In this document: one piece after another, positions 8,985-17,039 of the stretch
How positions within the stretch are numbered: the first letter of the stretch is position 1
Layout: each line of letters begins with the position of its first letter
DNA from: RYN-230 sp963718305
GTDB lineage: Bacteria > Actinomycetota > Actinomycetes > Streptosporangiales > Streptosporangiaceae
Length of the DNA: 64,000 bases
Direction of reading: 5' to 3'
Assembly: GCA_963718305.1 (NCBI GenBank)
Contig: CAVQZG010000009.1
Coordinates: 186,001 to 250,000 of the forward strand
Program-made: the position numbers and the translations under genes
The notes under the pieces: generated by a model
What the model was told of the DNA's origin: nothing
Databases searched by the model: none
Seen by the model: only the letters and a program-made list of their open reading frames with translations

Positions 8985-9371
8985 TCACGGCCGGCGGGAC
9001 AGCCACCAGAACCTGCTGCCCAGCCCGACCCCGGCGCCGATGAGGATGGCGGCGGCCGCGCTGGCGGCCGCGTCGATGTCCTGATGCCAGCCGAACGCCA
9101 CCGCCCCCACCATGAGGGCGCCCACCGGCAGCACGATGATGCCGCGGACTATCGCGGCCGCATGCAGCTCGGGGCTGAAGGTCCGGTGCCGGTGCGCCGA
9201 TGCGGCCAGCGCGAGGAGCGGGACGAAGACCACCAGGGCCACCATGAGCACCCAGCCTTCGGCGCGCTGGCGGCCGGAGAGCGGCAGGACGGTCAGCGGC
9301 GCCGCCGCCAGCAGCAGGACGCCGGTCACGCAGGCCACGGCGACGCGCGGCAGGCGTGCGCAACGTCTCAT
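8985..9371 (-). CDS. Small four-helix membrane protein, unknown function
   Basis: About 128 residues from the ATG at 9369-9371 (MRRCARLPRV). Four hydrophobic segments are visible (ACVTGVLLLAAAPLTVLPL; VLMVALVVFVPLLALAAS; AAIVRGIIVLPVGALMVGAV; AAAILIGAGVGLGSRFWW), with a short basic tail. No catalytic motif is seen. The frame also extends 20 codons upstream to a start at 9431, but that part reads like non-coding sequence. It is convergent with the regulator at 7497, 12 bases apart, so the two share a terminator region. Function is not inferable. Confidence 0.55.
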   Translation of the reverse strand: MRRCARLPRVAVACVTGVLLLAAAPLTVLPLSGRQRAEGWVLMVALVVFVPLLALAASAHRHRTFSPELHAAAIVRGIIVLPVGALMVGAVAFGWHQDIDAAASAAAAILIGAGVGLGSRFWWLSRRP

Positions 9372-9446
9372 CTCATTATCCTTCTGCTGTCCGGCCCCGA
9401 TGCTTTTGTCCCCCGGCGCCAGGAAGATCACGCCTGCCAGCCGCCC

Positions 9447-9497
9447 GTGGTCCCGGGAGAACCGTGGTCCCGGGAGAACCGTGGTCCCGGGAGAATC
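9447..9497. repeat. Three tandem copies of a 17-base unit
   Basis: The unit GTGGTCCCGGGAGAACC occurs at 9447-9463 and 9464-9480 exactly, and at 9481-9497 with one change. Each unit contains TCCCGGGA, an 8-base palindrome. It lies in the short gap between the small membrane protein and the GH16 gene, where its role could be a multi-copy protein site or just slippage. Confidence 0.85.
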
Positions 9498-9557
9498 AGC
9501 AGCCCGGCCCGGATGTCGTCACCCGGGCCGGGCTGCGTGCTGATCACCGATGGCTGG

Positions 9558-11750
9558 TTACAGCACCTGGAATTCCCACAGCGAGTACCCGTACTGGGTG
9601 GCGCGGGCGGTGCCGTACATCCGGATGTAGCGGCCGGTGCCGGTGACGTTGAGGGTCTGGGTGCCGCCGGTGCCCGTGGTGGTGGAGTAGATGGTGGTCC
9701 AGTTGGTGCCGTCGGCCGAGGTCTGGATCTGGAACGCGGTGGCGTAGGCGGCCTCCCACTGCAGGACGACCTGGCAGATGGCCTGGGATGAGCCGAGGTC
9801 GACCTCCAGCCACTGCGGGTCACTGAAGGCGCTGGACCACCGGGTGCCGGCGTTGCCGTCCACCGCCGACGAGGCCGGGAACGACGCGTTCTCGGTGGAC
9901 GACGCGGTCGCGGTCTTGTTCAGGGCCAGGTTGGTGGTCCCGCACGTCCCCCCGCCCCCGCCGCTTCCCGGGCCGTACACGCTGAATTCCCACAGCGAGT
10001 ACCCGTACTGGGTGGCCCGGGCGGTGCCGTACATCCGGATGTAGCGGCCGGTCCCGGTGACGTTGAGGGTCTGGGTGCCGCCGGTCCCGCTGGTGGTGGA
10101 GTAGATGGTGGTCCAGTTCGTGCCGTCGGCCGAGGTCTGGATCTGGAACGCCGTCGCGTACGCGGTTTCCCAGTTCAGCGTGACCTGGCAGATGGCCTGG
10201 CTGGAGCCGAGGTCGACTTCGAGCCACTGCGGGTCGGAGAACGCGCTGGACCACCGGGTGCCGGTGTTGCCGTCCACCGCATCGGCCGCCGGGGTGCCGG
10301 CGTTCTCGGTGGACGACGCGGTCGCGGTCTTGTTCAGGGCCAGGTTGGTGGGGCCGCAGCTTCCGCCACCGCCGCCACCGCCGCTCCCGGTGGGCAGGGT
10401 CCATTTCTGCTGGGCGGAGTCCGTGCAGGTCTCGATGTCCAGCCGGGCCCCGGTATTGCCGCCGGGATCGGTGAGGCACAGCCCGGAGCTCGGGTTGACC
10501 AGCTCACCGTTGGCCTGATGGGTCCAGGTCTGGGCGGCGGTTCCGTTGCAGGGATACCAGTCCACGTTGGTGCCGCTGGTGGTGCCCGCGCTGACCACGT
10601 CCAGGCAGCCGCCCTGGGTCCGCAGCGTCCCGTCCGAGTACGGCGACCACTGCTGGCCCGCGCTGCCGTTGCAGCCGGTCACGCCGATCGGGTTGCCCGA
10701 CGTGTTGAGCGAGTTCTGGTTGGCCAGGCACAGCGCGTTGAGCCCGGTGACCGTCCCCGTCGCGCTGGCGGTCGAGGTGGGGGTGGAGTTGCCGCCCTGC
10801 TCGTATACGGCCACGTAGCCCACGCTCATCGAGGCGCCGGACGTGGTGGCCGAGGTCGGGGTGGTGGTGCCGGAGACCCCGTCCGGGTAGTTGCCGCCCA
10901 TGGCCAGGTCAAAGATGATGAAGAACCCGTGATCGACGGCGGCCTGCCAGGCGGCGGTGCCGACCGAGGCCTCGGTGATCGTGCTCTCGACCACGCCGTC
11001 CATCAGGAACTGCATGGTCTCCGCGCTGGTGTTGGTCCGGTCCACGATCACCGTGTAGGTGTGGTAGCCGGTCTGGCAGCCGGAGCCCGCGCCCGGGCAG
11101 GCGATCAGCGGGTGGCCCGGGCTGTTCGCCGAGTTGTGGAAGGTCTGGGAGGCCTCGTTCAGCCCGTTGACGTCTTCCATCATGTCGATCTCGCCGGACT
11201 GCGGCCAGCCGCCGCCGGTCCGCATCGGGGAGCCCAGGGCCCAGAACGCCGGCCAGTAGCCGAGGCCGTTGGCCGGGTTGGGCTGCTCGATCGAGGCGGT
11301 CATCTCGAGTTTGCCGCCCGCCGGGGCCTGGAAGTCGTCGCGCGTGCTTTCGATCCGCCCGGAGGTCCAGGTGCCGCCGTTGTTGATGGCCTTCAGGACC
11401 AGGTGGCCGCTGCCGTCCAGGTAGACGTTATTGGTGGAGTTGGTGGTCTGCTCTTTCTCCCCGGTCCCGTAGCCGGTGCCAATGTCGTAGAACCAATTCG
11501 CCGAGGACGGGGCAGACCCCGCCGCGCCCGCGAAGTTGTCGCCGAACACCGTGGTCCAGCCGGACGGCGGCGGCGGCACGGTGTCGGCGCGGGCGGCCGG
11601 CGCCCGGACCAGCCCGGTGCCCACGACGCCGGCCAGACCGCTGGCCAGCAGGGCTAACGCCGTGAGGACCGCGCGCGGCCGGGCCAGCCTCAGCCGTGGC
11701 CAGGTGCGCCGGGGACGCCATCTTGCGGCGGCGTTCATCGGGTGATTCAT
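9558..11750 (-). CDS. Secreted multidomain GH16 glycoside hydrolase (GH16-CBM13-CBM32-CBM32)
   Basis: 730 residues from the ATG at 11748-11750, chosen because GGAGG sits eight bases upstream. A basic N-terminus, a hydrophobic core and ARADT near residue 56 form a Sec signal peptide. The GH16 domain (about 60-325) has SGEIDMMEDVNG with the nucleophile and acid/base pair Glu187/Glu192, so it cleaves beta-1,3 or 1,3-1,4 glucans or related galactans. A Ser/Thr linker leads to a ricin-type CBM13 (about 335-455, QxW repeats such as QQWSPY, QTWTHQ, QKWTLP). Two F5/8 type C (CBM32) modules, starting near residues 465 and 603 and joined by Gly linkers, finish the protein. It is a plant or fungal wall-degrading enzyme acting outside the cell. 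Confidence 0.93.
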   Translation of the reverse strand: MNHPMNAAARWRPRRTWPRLRLARPRAVLTALALLASGLAGVVGTGLVRAPAARADTVPPPPSGWTTVFGDNFAGAAGSAPSSANWFYDIGTGYGTGEKEQTTNSTNNVYLDGSGHLVLKAINNGGTWTSGRIESTRDDFQAPAGGKLEMTASIEQPNPANGLGYWPAFWALGSPMRTGGGWPQSGEIDMMEDVNGLNEASQTFHNSANSPGHPLIACPGAGSGCQTGYHTYTVIVDRTNTSAETMQFLMDGVVESTITEASVGTAAWQAAVDHGFFIIFDLAMGGNYPDGVSGTTTPTSATTSGASMSVGYVAVYEQGGNSTPTSTASATGTVTGLNALCLANQNSLNTSGNPIGVTGCNGSAGQQWSPYSDGTLRTQGGCLDVVSAGTTSGTNVDWYPCNGTAAQTWTHQANGELVNPSSGLCLTDPGGNTGARLDIETCTDSAQQKWTLPTGSGGGGGGGSCGPTNLALNKTATASSTENAGTPAADAVDGNTGTRWSSAFSDPQWLEVDLGSSQAICQVTLNWETAYATAFQIQTSADGTNWTTIYSTTSGTGGTQTLNVTGTGRYIRMYGTARATQYGYSLWEFSVYGPGSGGGGGTCGTTNLALNKTATASSTENASFPASSAVDGNAGTRWSSAFSDPQWLEVDLGSSQAICQVVLQWEAAYATAFQIQTSADGTNWTTIYSTTTGTGGTQTLNVTGTGRYIRMYGTARATQYGYSLWEFQVL
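9571..9944 (-). repeat. CBM32 repeat copy B (C-terminal module)
   Basis: This 374-base block aligns base for base with 9985-10358 (offset 414). Long stretches are identical, for example AATTCCCACAGCGAGTACCC at the start of both. It encodes the last CBM32 module. The similarity at DNA level shows recent duplication or ongoing gene conversion within the gene. Confidence 0.9.
9985..10358 (-). repeat. CBM32 repeat copy A (first module)
   Basis: Partner of the block at 9571-9944. The protein copies differ at only a handful of positions, for instance ENAGTPAADAVDGNTG against ENASFPASSAVDGNAG, while the binding-face residues (FSDPQWLEVDLG, GYSLWEF) are unchanged. Confidence 0.9.
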
Positions 11751-11792
11751 CTGCCCTACCTCCAGCCTGCGCCCCGTCATTGGGGTAGCCGG

Positions 11793-11833
11793 ACCATCAC
11801 CCGTGCCGGGGCGGGGGAGCAGCGGGTGATGGT
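11793..11833 (-). promoter_or_regulatory. Inverted repeat in the GH16 leader
   Basis: ACCATCACCCG (11793-11803) and CGGGTGATGGT (11823-11833) are perfect 11-base inverted arms around a 19-base GC-rich loop. They lie about 43 bases upstream of the GH16 start and read on its strand. They could be a dimer-binding operator (LacI/ROK-type repressors commonly control secreted hydrolases) or a leader hairpin. No regulator gene is adjacent. Confidence 0.5.
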
Positions 11834-11984
11834 GGTCGTTGCGGAGAATTTTGCCCTTAATTCAAGCCTTTTATGAAGGTGTAACGCTAGGCGCGCGGCC
11901 CGTCAAGTAAGACCTGCCGGGCCAGCGCGGTCAGGCCGTCGGCCCCCGGGGAATCCCGGCAGGCCGCGACCGCTTGATACAGCC

Positions 11985-13022
11985 ATGAAGAGGATCGGTT
12001 TCCTGTCGTTCGGTCACTGGCGGGCCGCTCCGGGATCGCAGACCCGGACCGCCTCCGACGCGCTGCTGCAGACAATCGAACTGGCCCAGGCGGCCGAGGA
12101 CCTCGGGATCGACGGGGCATTCGTCCGCGTGCACCACTTCGAGCGGCAGCTGGCCTCCCCGTTCCCGCTGCTGGCCGCGATCGGGGCGCGGACCAGCCGG
12201 ATCGAGATCGGGACCGCGGTCATCGACATGCGGTACGAGAACCCGCTGTACCTGGCCGAGGAGGCGGCGGCGGCCGACCTGATCAGCGGCGGGCGCCTGC
12301 AGCTCGGCGTCAGCCGGGGATCGCCGGAAACCGTGCTGCGCGGCGCCGAGTCGTTCGGCTACCGGCCCGCGGACGGGGAGAGTGACGCGGACGCCGCCCG
12401 GCGCAAGACCGAGATCTTCCTGGCCGCGATCGGCGGCGCGGTGGTCGCGCGGACCGACCCGGCCCGGACCGGGGTCAGCGGCGGCCTGGCCATCCAGCCC
12501 CAGTCGCCGGGCCTGGCCGACCGGATCTGGTGGGGCTCCGGGACCCGCGCCACGGCCCAGTGGGCTGCTCAGGCCGGGATGAACCTGCAGAGTTCCACGC
12601 TGCTGTCCGAAGACACGGGCGTCCCGTTCGACCAGCTCCAGGCGGAGCAGATCCGGCTGTACCGCGAGGCGTGGGCGGAGCGCGGCGGGACGCGGGAGCC
12701 ACGTGTCTCCGTGTCGCGCAGCGTGCTGCCGATCACCGAGGACATCGACCGGATGTACTTCGGCGACCAGGAGCACGAGGACCAGATCGGGCTGCTGGAA
12801 GGCGTCCGGTCCCGCTTCGGCCGGACCTACGTCGGGGAGCCGGACGCCGTCGCCGCCGAGCTGGCCGCGGACGAGGCCGTGCGCGAGGCCGACACGGTGC
12901 TGTTCACCGTGCCGAACCAGCTCGGCGTGGCCTACAACGCGCGCATCCTGGCCACGATTGCCGGGCATATCGCGCCGGCCATCGGCTGGACCCCGGGCGT
13001 TGTGGCGGGACGGCTGACGTAG
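11985..13022 (+). CDS. LLM-class flavin-dependent oxidoreductase
   Basis: 345 residues with a complete luciferase-like TIM barrel: start MKRIGFLSFGHW, GIDGAFVRVHHFERQ near residue 40 (the HHF variant of the family), IEIGTAVIDMRYENP, and ISGGRLQLGVSRGSPE. The last part (about 240-330) holds the usual YVGEPDAVAAEL and a helical tail. Flavin (FMN or F420) is the expected cofactor in the cytoplasm; the substrate is not known. Coding ends 51 bases before the FKBP start, so the two may be co-transcribed. It is divergent from the GH16 gene over about 230 bases. The ATG has no strong ribosome site; a leaderless transcript is possible. Confidence 0.85.
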   Translation: MKRIGFLSFGHWRAAPGSQTRTASDALLQTIELAQAAEDLGIDGAFVRVHHFERQLASPFPLLAAIGARTSRIEIGTAVIDMRYENPLYLAEEAAAADLISGGRLQLGVSRGSPETVLRGAESFGYRPADGESDADAARRKTEIFLAAIGGAVVARTDPARTGVSGGLAIQPQSPGLADRIWWGSGTRATAQWAAQAGMNLQSSTLLSEDTGVPFDQLQAEQIRLYREAWAERGGTREPRVSVSRSVLPITEDIDRMYFGDQEHEDQIGLLEGVRSRFGRTYVGEPDAVAAELAADEAVREADTVLFTVPNQLGVAYNARILATIAGHIAPAIGWTPGVVAGRLT

Positions 13023-13073
13023 ACTCCCCTGTCGTTGTGGCTAACGCATCACGTTCCGTATGGAGACACGACC

Positions 13074-13445
13074 ATGAGCACTGAAAAGCCTGAGATCGAT
13101 TTCCCCGGCGGCGAGCCGCCGAAGAAGCTGGAGATCACCGACGTCTGGGAAGGCGACGGCGCCGTCGCGAAGGCGGGCGACACGGTCGCGGTGCACTATG
13201 TGGGCGTCGCGTACTCCACCGGTGAGGAGTTCGACGCCAGCTGGAACCGCGGCGAGCCGCTGCAGTTCCGGCTCGGCGTGGGGCAGGTCATCGCCGGCTG
13301 GGACCAGGGCGTGCAGGGCATGAAGGTCGGCGGCCGCCGGCAGCTGATCATCCCGCCGGACCTGGCCTATGGCGACCGCGGGGCCGCCGGCGCGATCGCC
13401 CCGGGCGAGACCCTGATCTTCGTCTGCGACCTGGTCTCTACCTGA
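13074..13445 (+). CDS. FKBP-type peptidyl-prolyl cis-trans isomerase
   Basis: 123 residues, a single-domain cytoplasmic FKBP. It catalyses cis-trans isomerisation of X-Pro bonds during folding. Family residues are clear: VAVHYVGVAYSTGEEFDASW, then VIAGWDQGVQGMKVGGRR with the pocket Trp, IPPDLAYGDRGAAG, and the terminal IFVCDLVS strand. I chose the ATG at 13074, with GGAG ten bases upstream; the in-frame GTG at 13035 would add residues unlike any FKBP. No signal peptide or anchor. Confidence 0.93.
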   Translation: MSTEKPEIDFPGGEPPKKLEITDVWEGDGAVAKAGDTVAVHYVGVAYSTGEEFDASWNRGEPLQFRLGVGQVIAGWDQGVQGMKVGGRRQLIIPPDLAYGDRGAAGAIAPGETLIFVCDLVST

Positions 13446-13467
13446 TCCCGGGCCAGGGCGGCCCGCC

Positions 13468-14208
13468 CTAGCGGGCTGACAGGACGCAGAACTCGTTGCC
13501 TTCGGGATCGGCCAGGACCGTCCAGGACACGTCGTCACCCTGGCCGACGTCCGCGAGGGCCGCGCCCGCGGCGCGCAGCCGCGCTACCTCGGCGGCGGGA
13601 TCCTCGCCGCGGTAGGGCGCCACGTCCGGGTGGATCCGGTTCTTGACCGTCTTGCCGCCGGGCACCCGCAGGAACTCCAGGTACGGCCCCACGCCCGCGG
13701 GAGAGCGGAGCCCGACGAGCTGATCCTCGGTGTGGGTGACCGGCCAGCCCGCCGCCCCGGCCCAGAACCGGGCCAGCGCCGCGGGATCGGCGCAGTCGGT
13801 GAGGATCGCCGCGACCGGGCCCGTGTCGCGGTAGACGTCCCGGGGCTCCAGCACGCAGAACTCGTTCCCCTCCGGGTCCGCCATGACCACCCACGGCACC
13901 TCACCCTGGCCGATGTCCACCGGCCCGCCGCCCAGGTCCCGGGCCCGGCTGACCAGCTCGGCCTGATCCGCGGCTGACGTGCTGGCCAGGTCCAGGTGCA
14001 CCCGGTTCTTGCCGGTCTTGGACTCAGGGACCGGGACGAAGACGATCGGCACGGCGACCGGATCGGGATAGGTGTAGCCGGCCGGCCACACGTCTATCTC
14101 CTCCGGTGTCTCGTCGGCGATCTCCCAGCCCAGCAGGGCCGACCAGAACCGGGCCAGCCGGCCGGGATCGCGGGCGTCGGCTACCAGGTGGACCAGTCGC
14201 GTCGGCAT
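13468..14208 (-). CDS. Two-domain VOC (glyoxalase/bleomycin-resistance fold) protein
   Basis: 246 residues from the ATG at 14206-14208 (MPTRLVHLVADARDP); the open frame extends further up but that part reads as random Arg-rich sequence. Two tandem vicinal-oxygen-chelate halves are plain: RFWSALLGWEIADETPEE and ARFWAGAAGWPVTHTEDQ each begin a half, and each ends in DPEGNEFCVL. In both, KNRVHLDL or KNRIHPDV supplies a candidate metal His. Family members act as glyoxalases, dioxygenases or drug-sequestering proteins; nothing local specifies which. It is convergent with the FKBP gene, 22 bases between stops. Confidence 0.85.
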   Translation of the reverse strand: MPTRLVHLVADARDPGRLARFWSALLGWEIADETPEEIDVWPAGYTYPDPVAVPIVFVPVPESKTGKNRVHLDLASTSAADQAELVSRARDLGGGPVDIGQGEVPWVVMADPEGNEFCVLEPRDVYRDTGPVAAILTDCADPAALARFWAGAAGWPVTHTEDQLVGLRSPAGVGPYLEFLRVPGGKTVKNRIHPDVAPYRGEDPAAEVARLRAAGAALADVGQGDDVSWTVLADPEGNEFCVLSAR

Positions 14209-14380
14209 GCAGTCCAGCCTTCCAGCAAAGCGCGGGCGATGTCCACGCGCCCGGCCGGGACGCCGCCGCAGCCGCCGCCGGCGGACCCCGCCACCCGGGA
14301 ACACCCAGGCCCGCGGGGGTGCTGTTAATGGTGGACCACCCTCGCCACCAACGAGGACCCGGTCCGGCAAAGGAGCTGAC

Positions 14381-14881
14381 ATGCCTGAGAATTACCGCAA
14401 GGACCCGGAGGCCGTCTCGCGGCTGACCAAGGACCAGTACCGGGTCACCCAGAAGAACGCCACCGAGCCGGCGTTCCGCAACGAGTTCTGGGACAACAAG
14501 GAGCCCGGCATCTACGTGGACATCGTGTCCGGTGAGCCGCTGTTCGCCTCGGTGAACAAGTACGACAGCCAGTCCGGCTGGCCGAGCTTCACGGTGCCGA
14601 TCGAGCCGCGCAACGTCGTCGAGAAGAGGGACATCGGCCTGGGCATGATCCGGACCGAGGTCCGGTCCGCCCACGGGGACAGCCACCTCGGCCACGTGTT
14701 CCCCGACGGGCCCGCCGACCAGGGCGGGCTGCGGTACTGCATCAACTCCGCGGCCCTGCGCTTCATCCCGCTCGATGACCTGGAGCGCGAAGGTTACGGG
14801 GAGTACCGCACGCTGTTCGAGCAGACCGGCGACGGGCAGACCCACGAGACCGAGCAGACCGACCAGACGAGGAGTGCATGA
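14381..14881 (+). CDS. msrB: Peptide-methionine (R)-S-oxide reductase, zinc-less type
   Basis: 166 residues. It reduces methionine-R-sulfoxide in proteins. The catalytic Cys is in LRYCINSAALRF, and the SelR core is intact (YDSQSGWPSFT, HGDSHLGHVFPDGP). The four Cys that bind structural zinc in most MsrB proteins are absent: the expected CxxC before GEPLF reads DIVSGEPLF and the second pair reads EVRSAHGDSH. This is a known zinc-free subtype. ATG 14381 is preceded by AGGAGC. The stop overlaps the msrA start, so both stereospecific reductases are made together. Confidence 0.95.
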   Translation: MPENYRKDPEAVSRLTKDQYRVTQKNATEPAFRNEFWDNKEPGIYVDIVSGEPLFASVNKYDSQSGWPSFTVPIEPRNVVEKRDIGLGMIRTEVRSAHGDSHLGHVFPDGPADQGGLRYCINSAALRFIPLDDLEREGYGEYRTLFEQTGDGQTHETEQTDQTRSA

Positions 14882-15405
14882 CGATGACGGGCCACACCGA
14901 GAAGGCCATCCTGGCCGGCGGCTGCTTCTGGGGCGTACAGGACCTCATCCGCAAGCGCCCCGGCGTGATCTCCACCCGCGTCGGCTACACCGGCGGCGAC
15001 GTGCCCAACGCGACGTACCGGAACCACGGCACGCACGCGGAGGCCATCGAGATCACCTTCGACCCCGACCAGATCTCCTACCGGGACCTGCTGGAGTTCT
15101 TCTTCCAGATCCACGACCCGAGCACGCGTAACCGGCAGGGCAACGACATCGGGGCCAGCTACCGCTCGGCCATCTTCTACACCAGCGACGAGCAGAAGCG
15201 GGTCGCCGAGGACACCATCGCCGACGTGGACGCCTCCGGCCTGTGGCCGGGCAAGGTGGTCACCGAGGTCGAGCCCGCCGGCCCGTTCTGGGAGGCCGAG
15301 CCCGAGCACCAGGACTACCTGGAGAAGTACCCCAACGGCTACACCTGCCACTTCGTGCGGCCAGGCTGGAAGCTGCCGCACCGCGCGGACACCGTGACCC
15401 AGTAA
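14878..15405 (+). CDS. msrA: Peptide-methionine (S)-S-oxide reductase
   Basis: 175 residues. It reduces methionine-S-sulfoxide, complementing MsrB. The catalytic motif GGCFWGVQD lies at residues 17-25, followed by the family segments GVISTRVGYTGGDVPNATY, FQIHDPST and RSAIFYTSDEQ. A second Cys in NGYTCHFVRPGW may resolve the disulfide. ATG 14878 overlaps the msrB stop (ATGA); another ATG two codons on is possible. A strong hairpin terminator follows at 15440. Confidence 0.96.
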   Translation: MTMTGHTEKAILAGGCFWGVQDLIRKRPGVISTRVGYTGGDVPNATYRNHGTHAEAIEITFDPDQISYRDLLEFFFQIHDPSTRNRQGNDIGASYRSAIFYTSDEQKRVAEDTIADVDASGLWPGKVVTEVEPAGPFWEAEPEHQDYLEKYPNGYTCHFVRPGWKLPHRADTVTQ

Positions 15406-15439
15406 CTGAACACCGTTACCTGCTTACGGTCAGGCGCGC

Positions 15440-15480
15440 AGGCCCGCCGGGACGGCACGAGCCGTTCCTGGCGGGCCTTT
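15440..15480 (+). terminator. Hairpin terminator after msrBA (may serve both strands)
   Basis: AGGCCCGCC (15440-15448) pairs with GGCGGGCCT (15470-15478), and an inner ACGGC/GCCGT extends the stem. A short T run (TTT at 15478-15480) follows. It sits between the convergent msrA and acetyltransferase genes. Confidence 0.75.
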
Positions 15481-15487
15481 CCGCGTC

Positions 15488-16066
15488 TTAGGCCGGGCGC
15501 CCAAGCGGCAGCGTCATGACGAGCACGTCGGCCACGGGTGAGCCGGGAGCGGGATCACGCGTCCGCGCGACCTTGCGCCAGCCCCAGGCCCGGAACGCGT
15601 GCTGCGCCGGGGCTGCGGACGGCGGCACGGTGAGCGTCGCCCGCTCCTCGGGCCGGGACGCCAGGATCAGGCCGTGCAGGGCGGCGCCGATGCCCTGGCG
15701 CCGCCATGACGCGCGGACCAGCAGGTCGACCACGGCGAAGGTGCGGCCCGGATGCTCGGCCGTCACCTCATCCGGCAGCGGGGTGGTCAGGTGCCGCCAC
15801 CAGGAGGTGGACGGCCGGAGCGGGAACCCGGCCGCGTAACCGACCAGGTAACCGCCGTGGCGGGCCTCAGCCAGGACATAGCCCGGCTGGCGGCGCTGAA
15901 CCCGGAAGCGTTTCGCGAACCCTGCGGCCTCGCCGTCCCGGCCGCCCGGGCCGGCGAACACGTCGGCGTACAGGGCCTGCAGTTCGTCCGCGTGCGCGCT
16001 GGCTGCGGTCCCGTCGAGCACCTCGAAGGTAATGTCGGGCGTGGCCTGGTCAGCCGCATCGCTCAT
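15488..16066 (-). CDS. GNAT-family N-acetyltransferase
   Basis: 192 residues from the ATG at 16064-16066, which overlaps the LysR stop by four bases. The acetyl-CoA site is seen in FAVVDLLVRASWRRQGIGAALH, where RRQGIG is the pyrophosphate-binding Q/RxxGxG/A motif, and the fourth strand follows as TLTVPPSAAPAQHAFRAWGW. The protein transfers an acetyl group to an unknown amine in the cytoplasm. Coupling to the LysR-type gene immediately upstream suggests one transcript, though a shared function is not evident. Confidence 0.85.
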   Translation of the reverse strand: MSDAADQATPDITFEVLDGTAASAHADELQALYADVFAGPGGRDGEAAGFAKRFRVQRRQPGYVLAEARHGGYLVGYAAGFPLRPSTSWWRHLTTPLPDEVTAEHPGRTFAVVDLLVRASWRRQGIGAALHGLILASRPEERATLTVPPSAAPAQHAFRAWGWRKVARTRDPAPGSPVADVLVMTLPLGRPA

Positions 16067-16929
16067 CCCGGCTTGTCCCCCGAAGAGGCGGCCGCGATCG
16101 CCGCCTCCGCGAACTGGCGCATCAGCGATTCGCGTACCCGGGGCAGGAAGGCCAGCCACACCGGGCTGGACGGGGCGTTCACCAGCGGGACGAAGCGCAC
16201 CGCCGAGTGGATGTTCCGGCGCATCGCGACGTCAGGGACCACGCCGATGCCCCGGTCGGCGGCCACCGACTCCAGCCACTCGTCGAAGTTCCCCGTTTCG
16301 ACGATGCGGGCGGGCCGCTGGCCCGGTGGCCAGGACCACGGGCCGGTCGTGCCGCTCACGGTGTTGACCACCAGCGGCCAGGCGGGTACCTCGGCCCAGT
16401 CCAGGCGCTCATAGGACGCGAGCCTGGAGTGCTGCGAGCACATGGCCACCCGCACCTCGTCGAACAGGTGCACCCGGCGCACCGGAGAGCCGTCCGGGAT
16501 GGTGCCGCGGATCACCGCCACGTCGATCGACGCCTGCTCGACCGCGGCCAGCGGATCATCCGAGCGGACCAGCGACACCGTGGCGCCCGTCGCCTGCTCG
16601 AACTGGCCGACCGCCTGCTGCGCCCACGGGTCGGGAAGCAGCCAGCTGAAGCCGAGCCGGATCGTGACGTGGGTGCGGACCGACGCGAGCGCGACCTCCA
16701 GATCCGCGAGTACCCGTTCCGCGTGAGCGCAGAATTCGCGCCCCGCCGCCGTCAGTTCGACATGCCGGGAGGTGCGTTCCAGCAGGGTCACCTGCAGGGC
16801 GGCCTCGAGCTGCTGGATCGTGCGGGTCAGGGCCGGCTGCGTGATCAGCAGGTGCCCGGACGCGCGGGTGAACGAGCGTGACCGGGCCACCGCGACGAAA
16901 GCTCGCAGGTGCCGCAACTCGACATCCAT
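16063..16929 (-). CDS. LysR-family transcriptional regulator
   Basis: 288 residues from the ATG at 16927-16929 (MDVELRHLRAFVAVARSRSF), the standard LysR start; an upstream in-frame start adds 11 residues unlike the family. The winged helix-turn-helix is at 1-60 (ASGHLLITQPALTRTIQQLE), and the effector-binding periplasmic-protein-like domain fills 85-285. It is divergent from an MFS transporter gene, the classic LysR arrangement, so it probably controls that exporter and itself. The 110 bases between the two starts should hold the sites, but I see no clear T-N11-A dyad. Confidence 0.88.
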   Translation of the reverse strand: MDVELRHLRAFVAVARSRSFTRASGHLLITQPALTRTIQQLEAALQVTLLERTSRHVELTAAGREFCAHAERVLADLEVALASVRTHVTIRLGFSWLLPDPWAQQAVGQFEQATGATVSLVRSDDPLAAVEQASIDVAVIRGTIPDGSPVRRVHLFDEVRVAMCSQHSRLASYERLDWAEVPAWPLVVNTVSGTTGPWSWPPGQRPARIVETGNFDEWLESVAADRGIGVVPDVAMRRNIHSAVRFVPLVNAPSSPVWLAFLPRVRESLMRQFAEAAIAAASSGDKPG

Positions 16930-17039
16930 GCCTGCTGAGCATAGACGCAGCGAGAAAGGCATTGGAGCTCGCCTGGCCGCCCTTCTAGCGTCGTAGTCAC
17001 CGGCACACGAGTCACCGCCCGCCGCGAAGGACGGTCACC

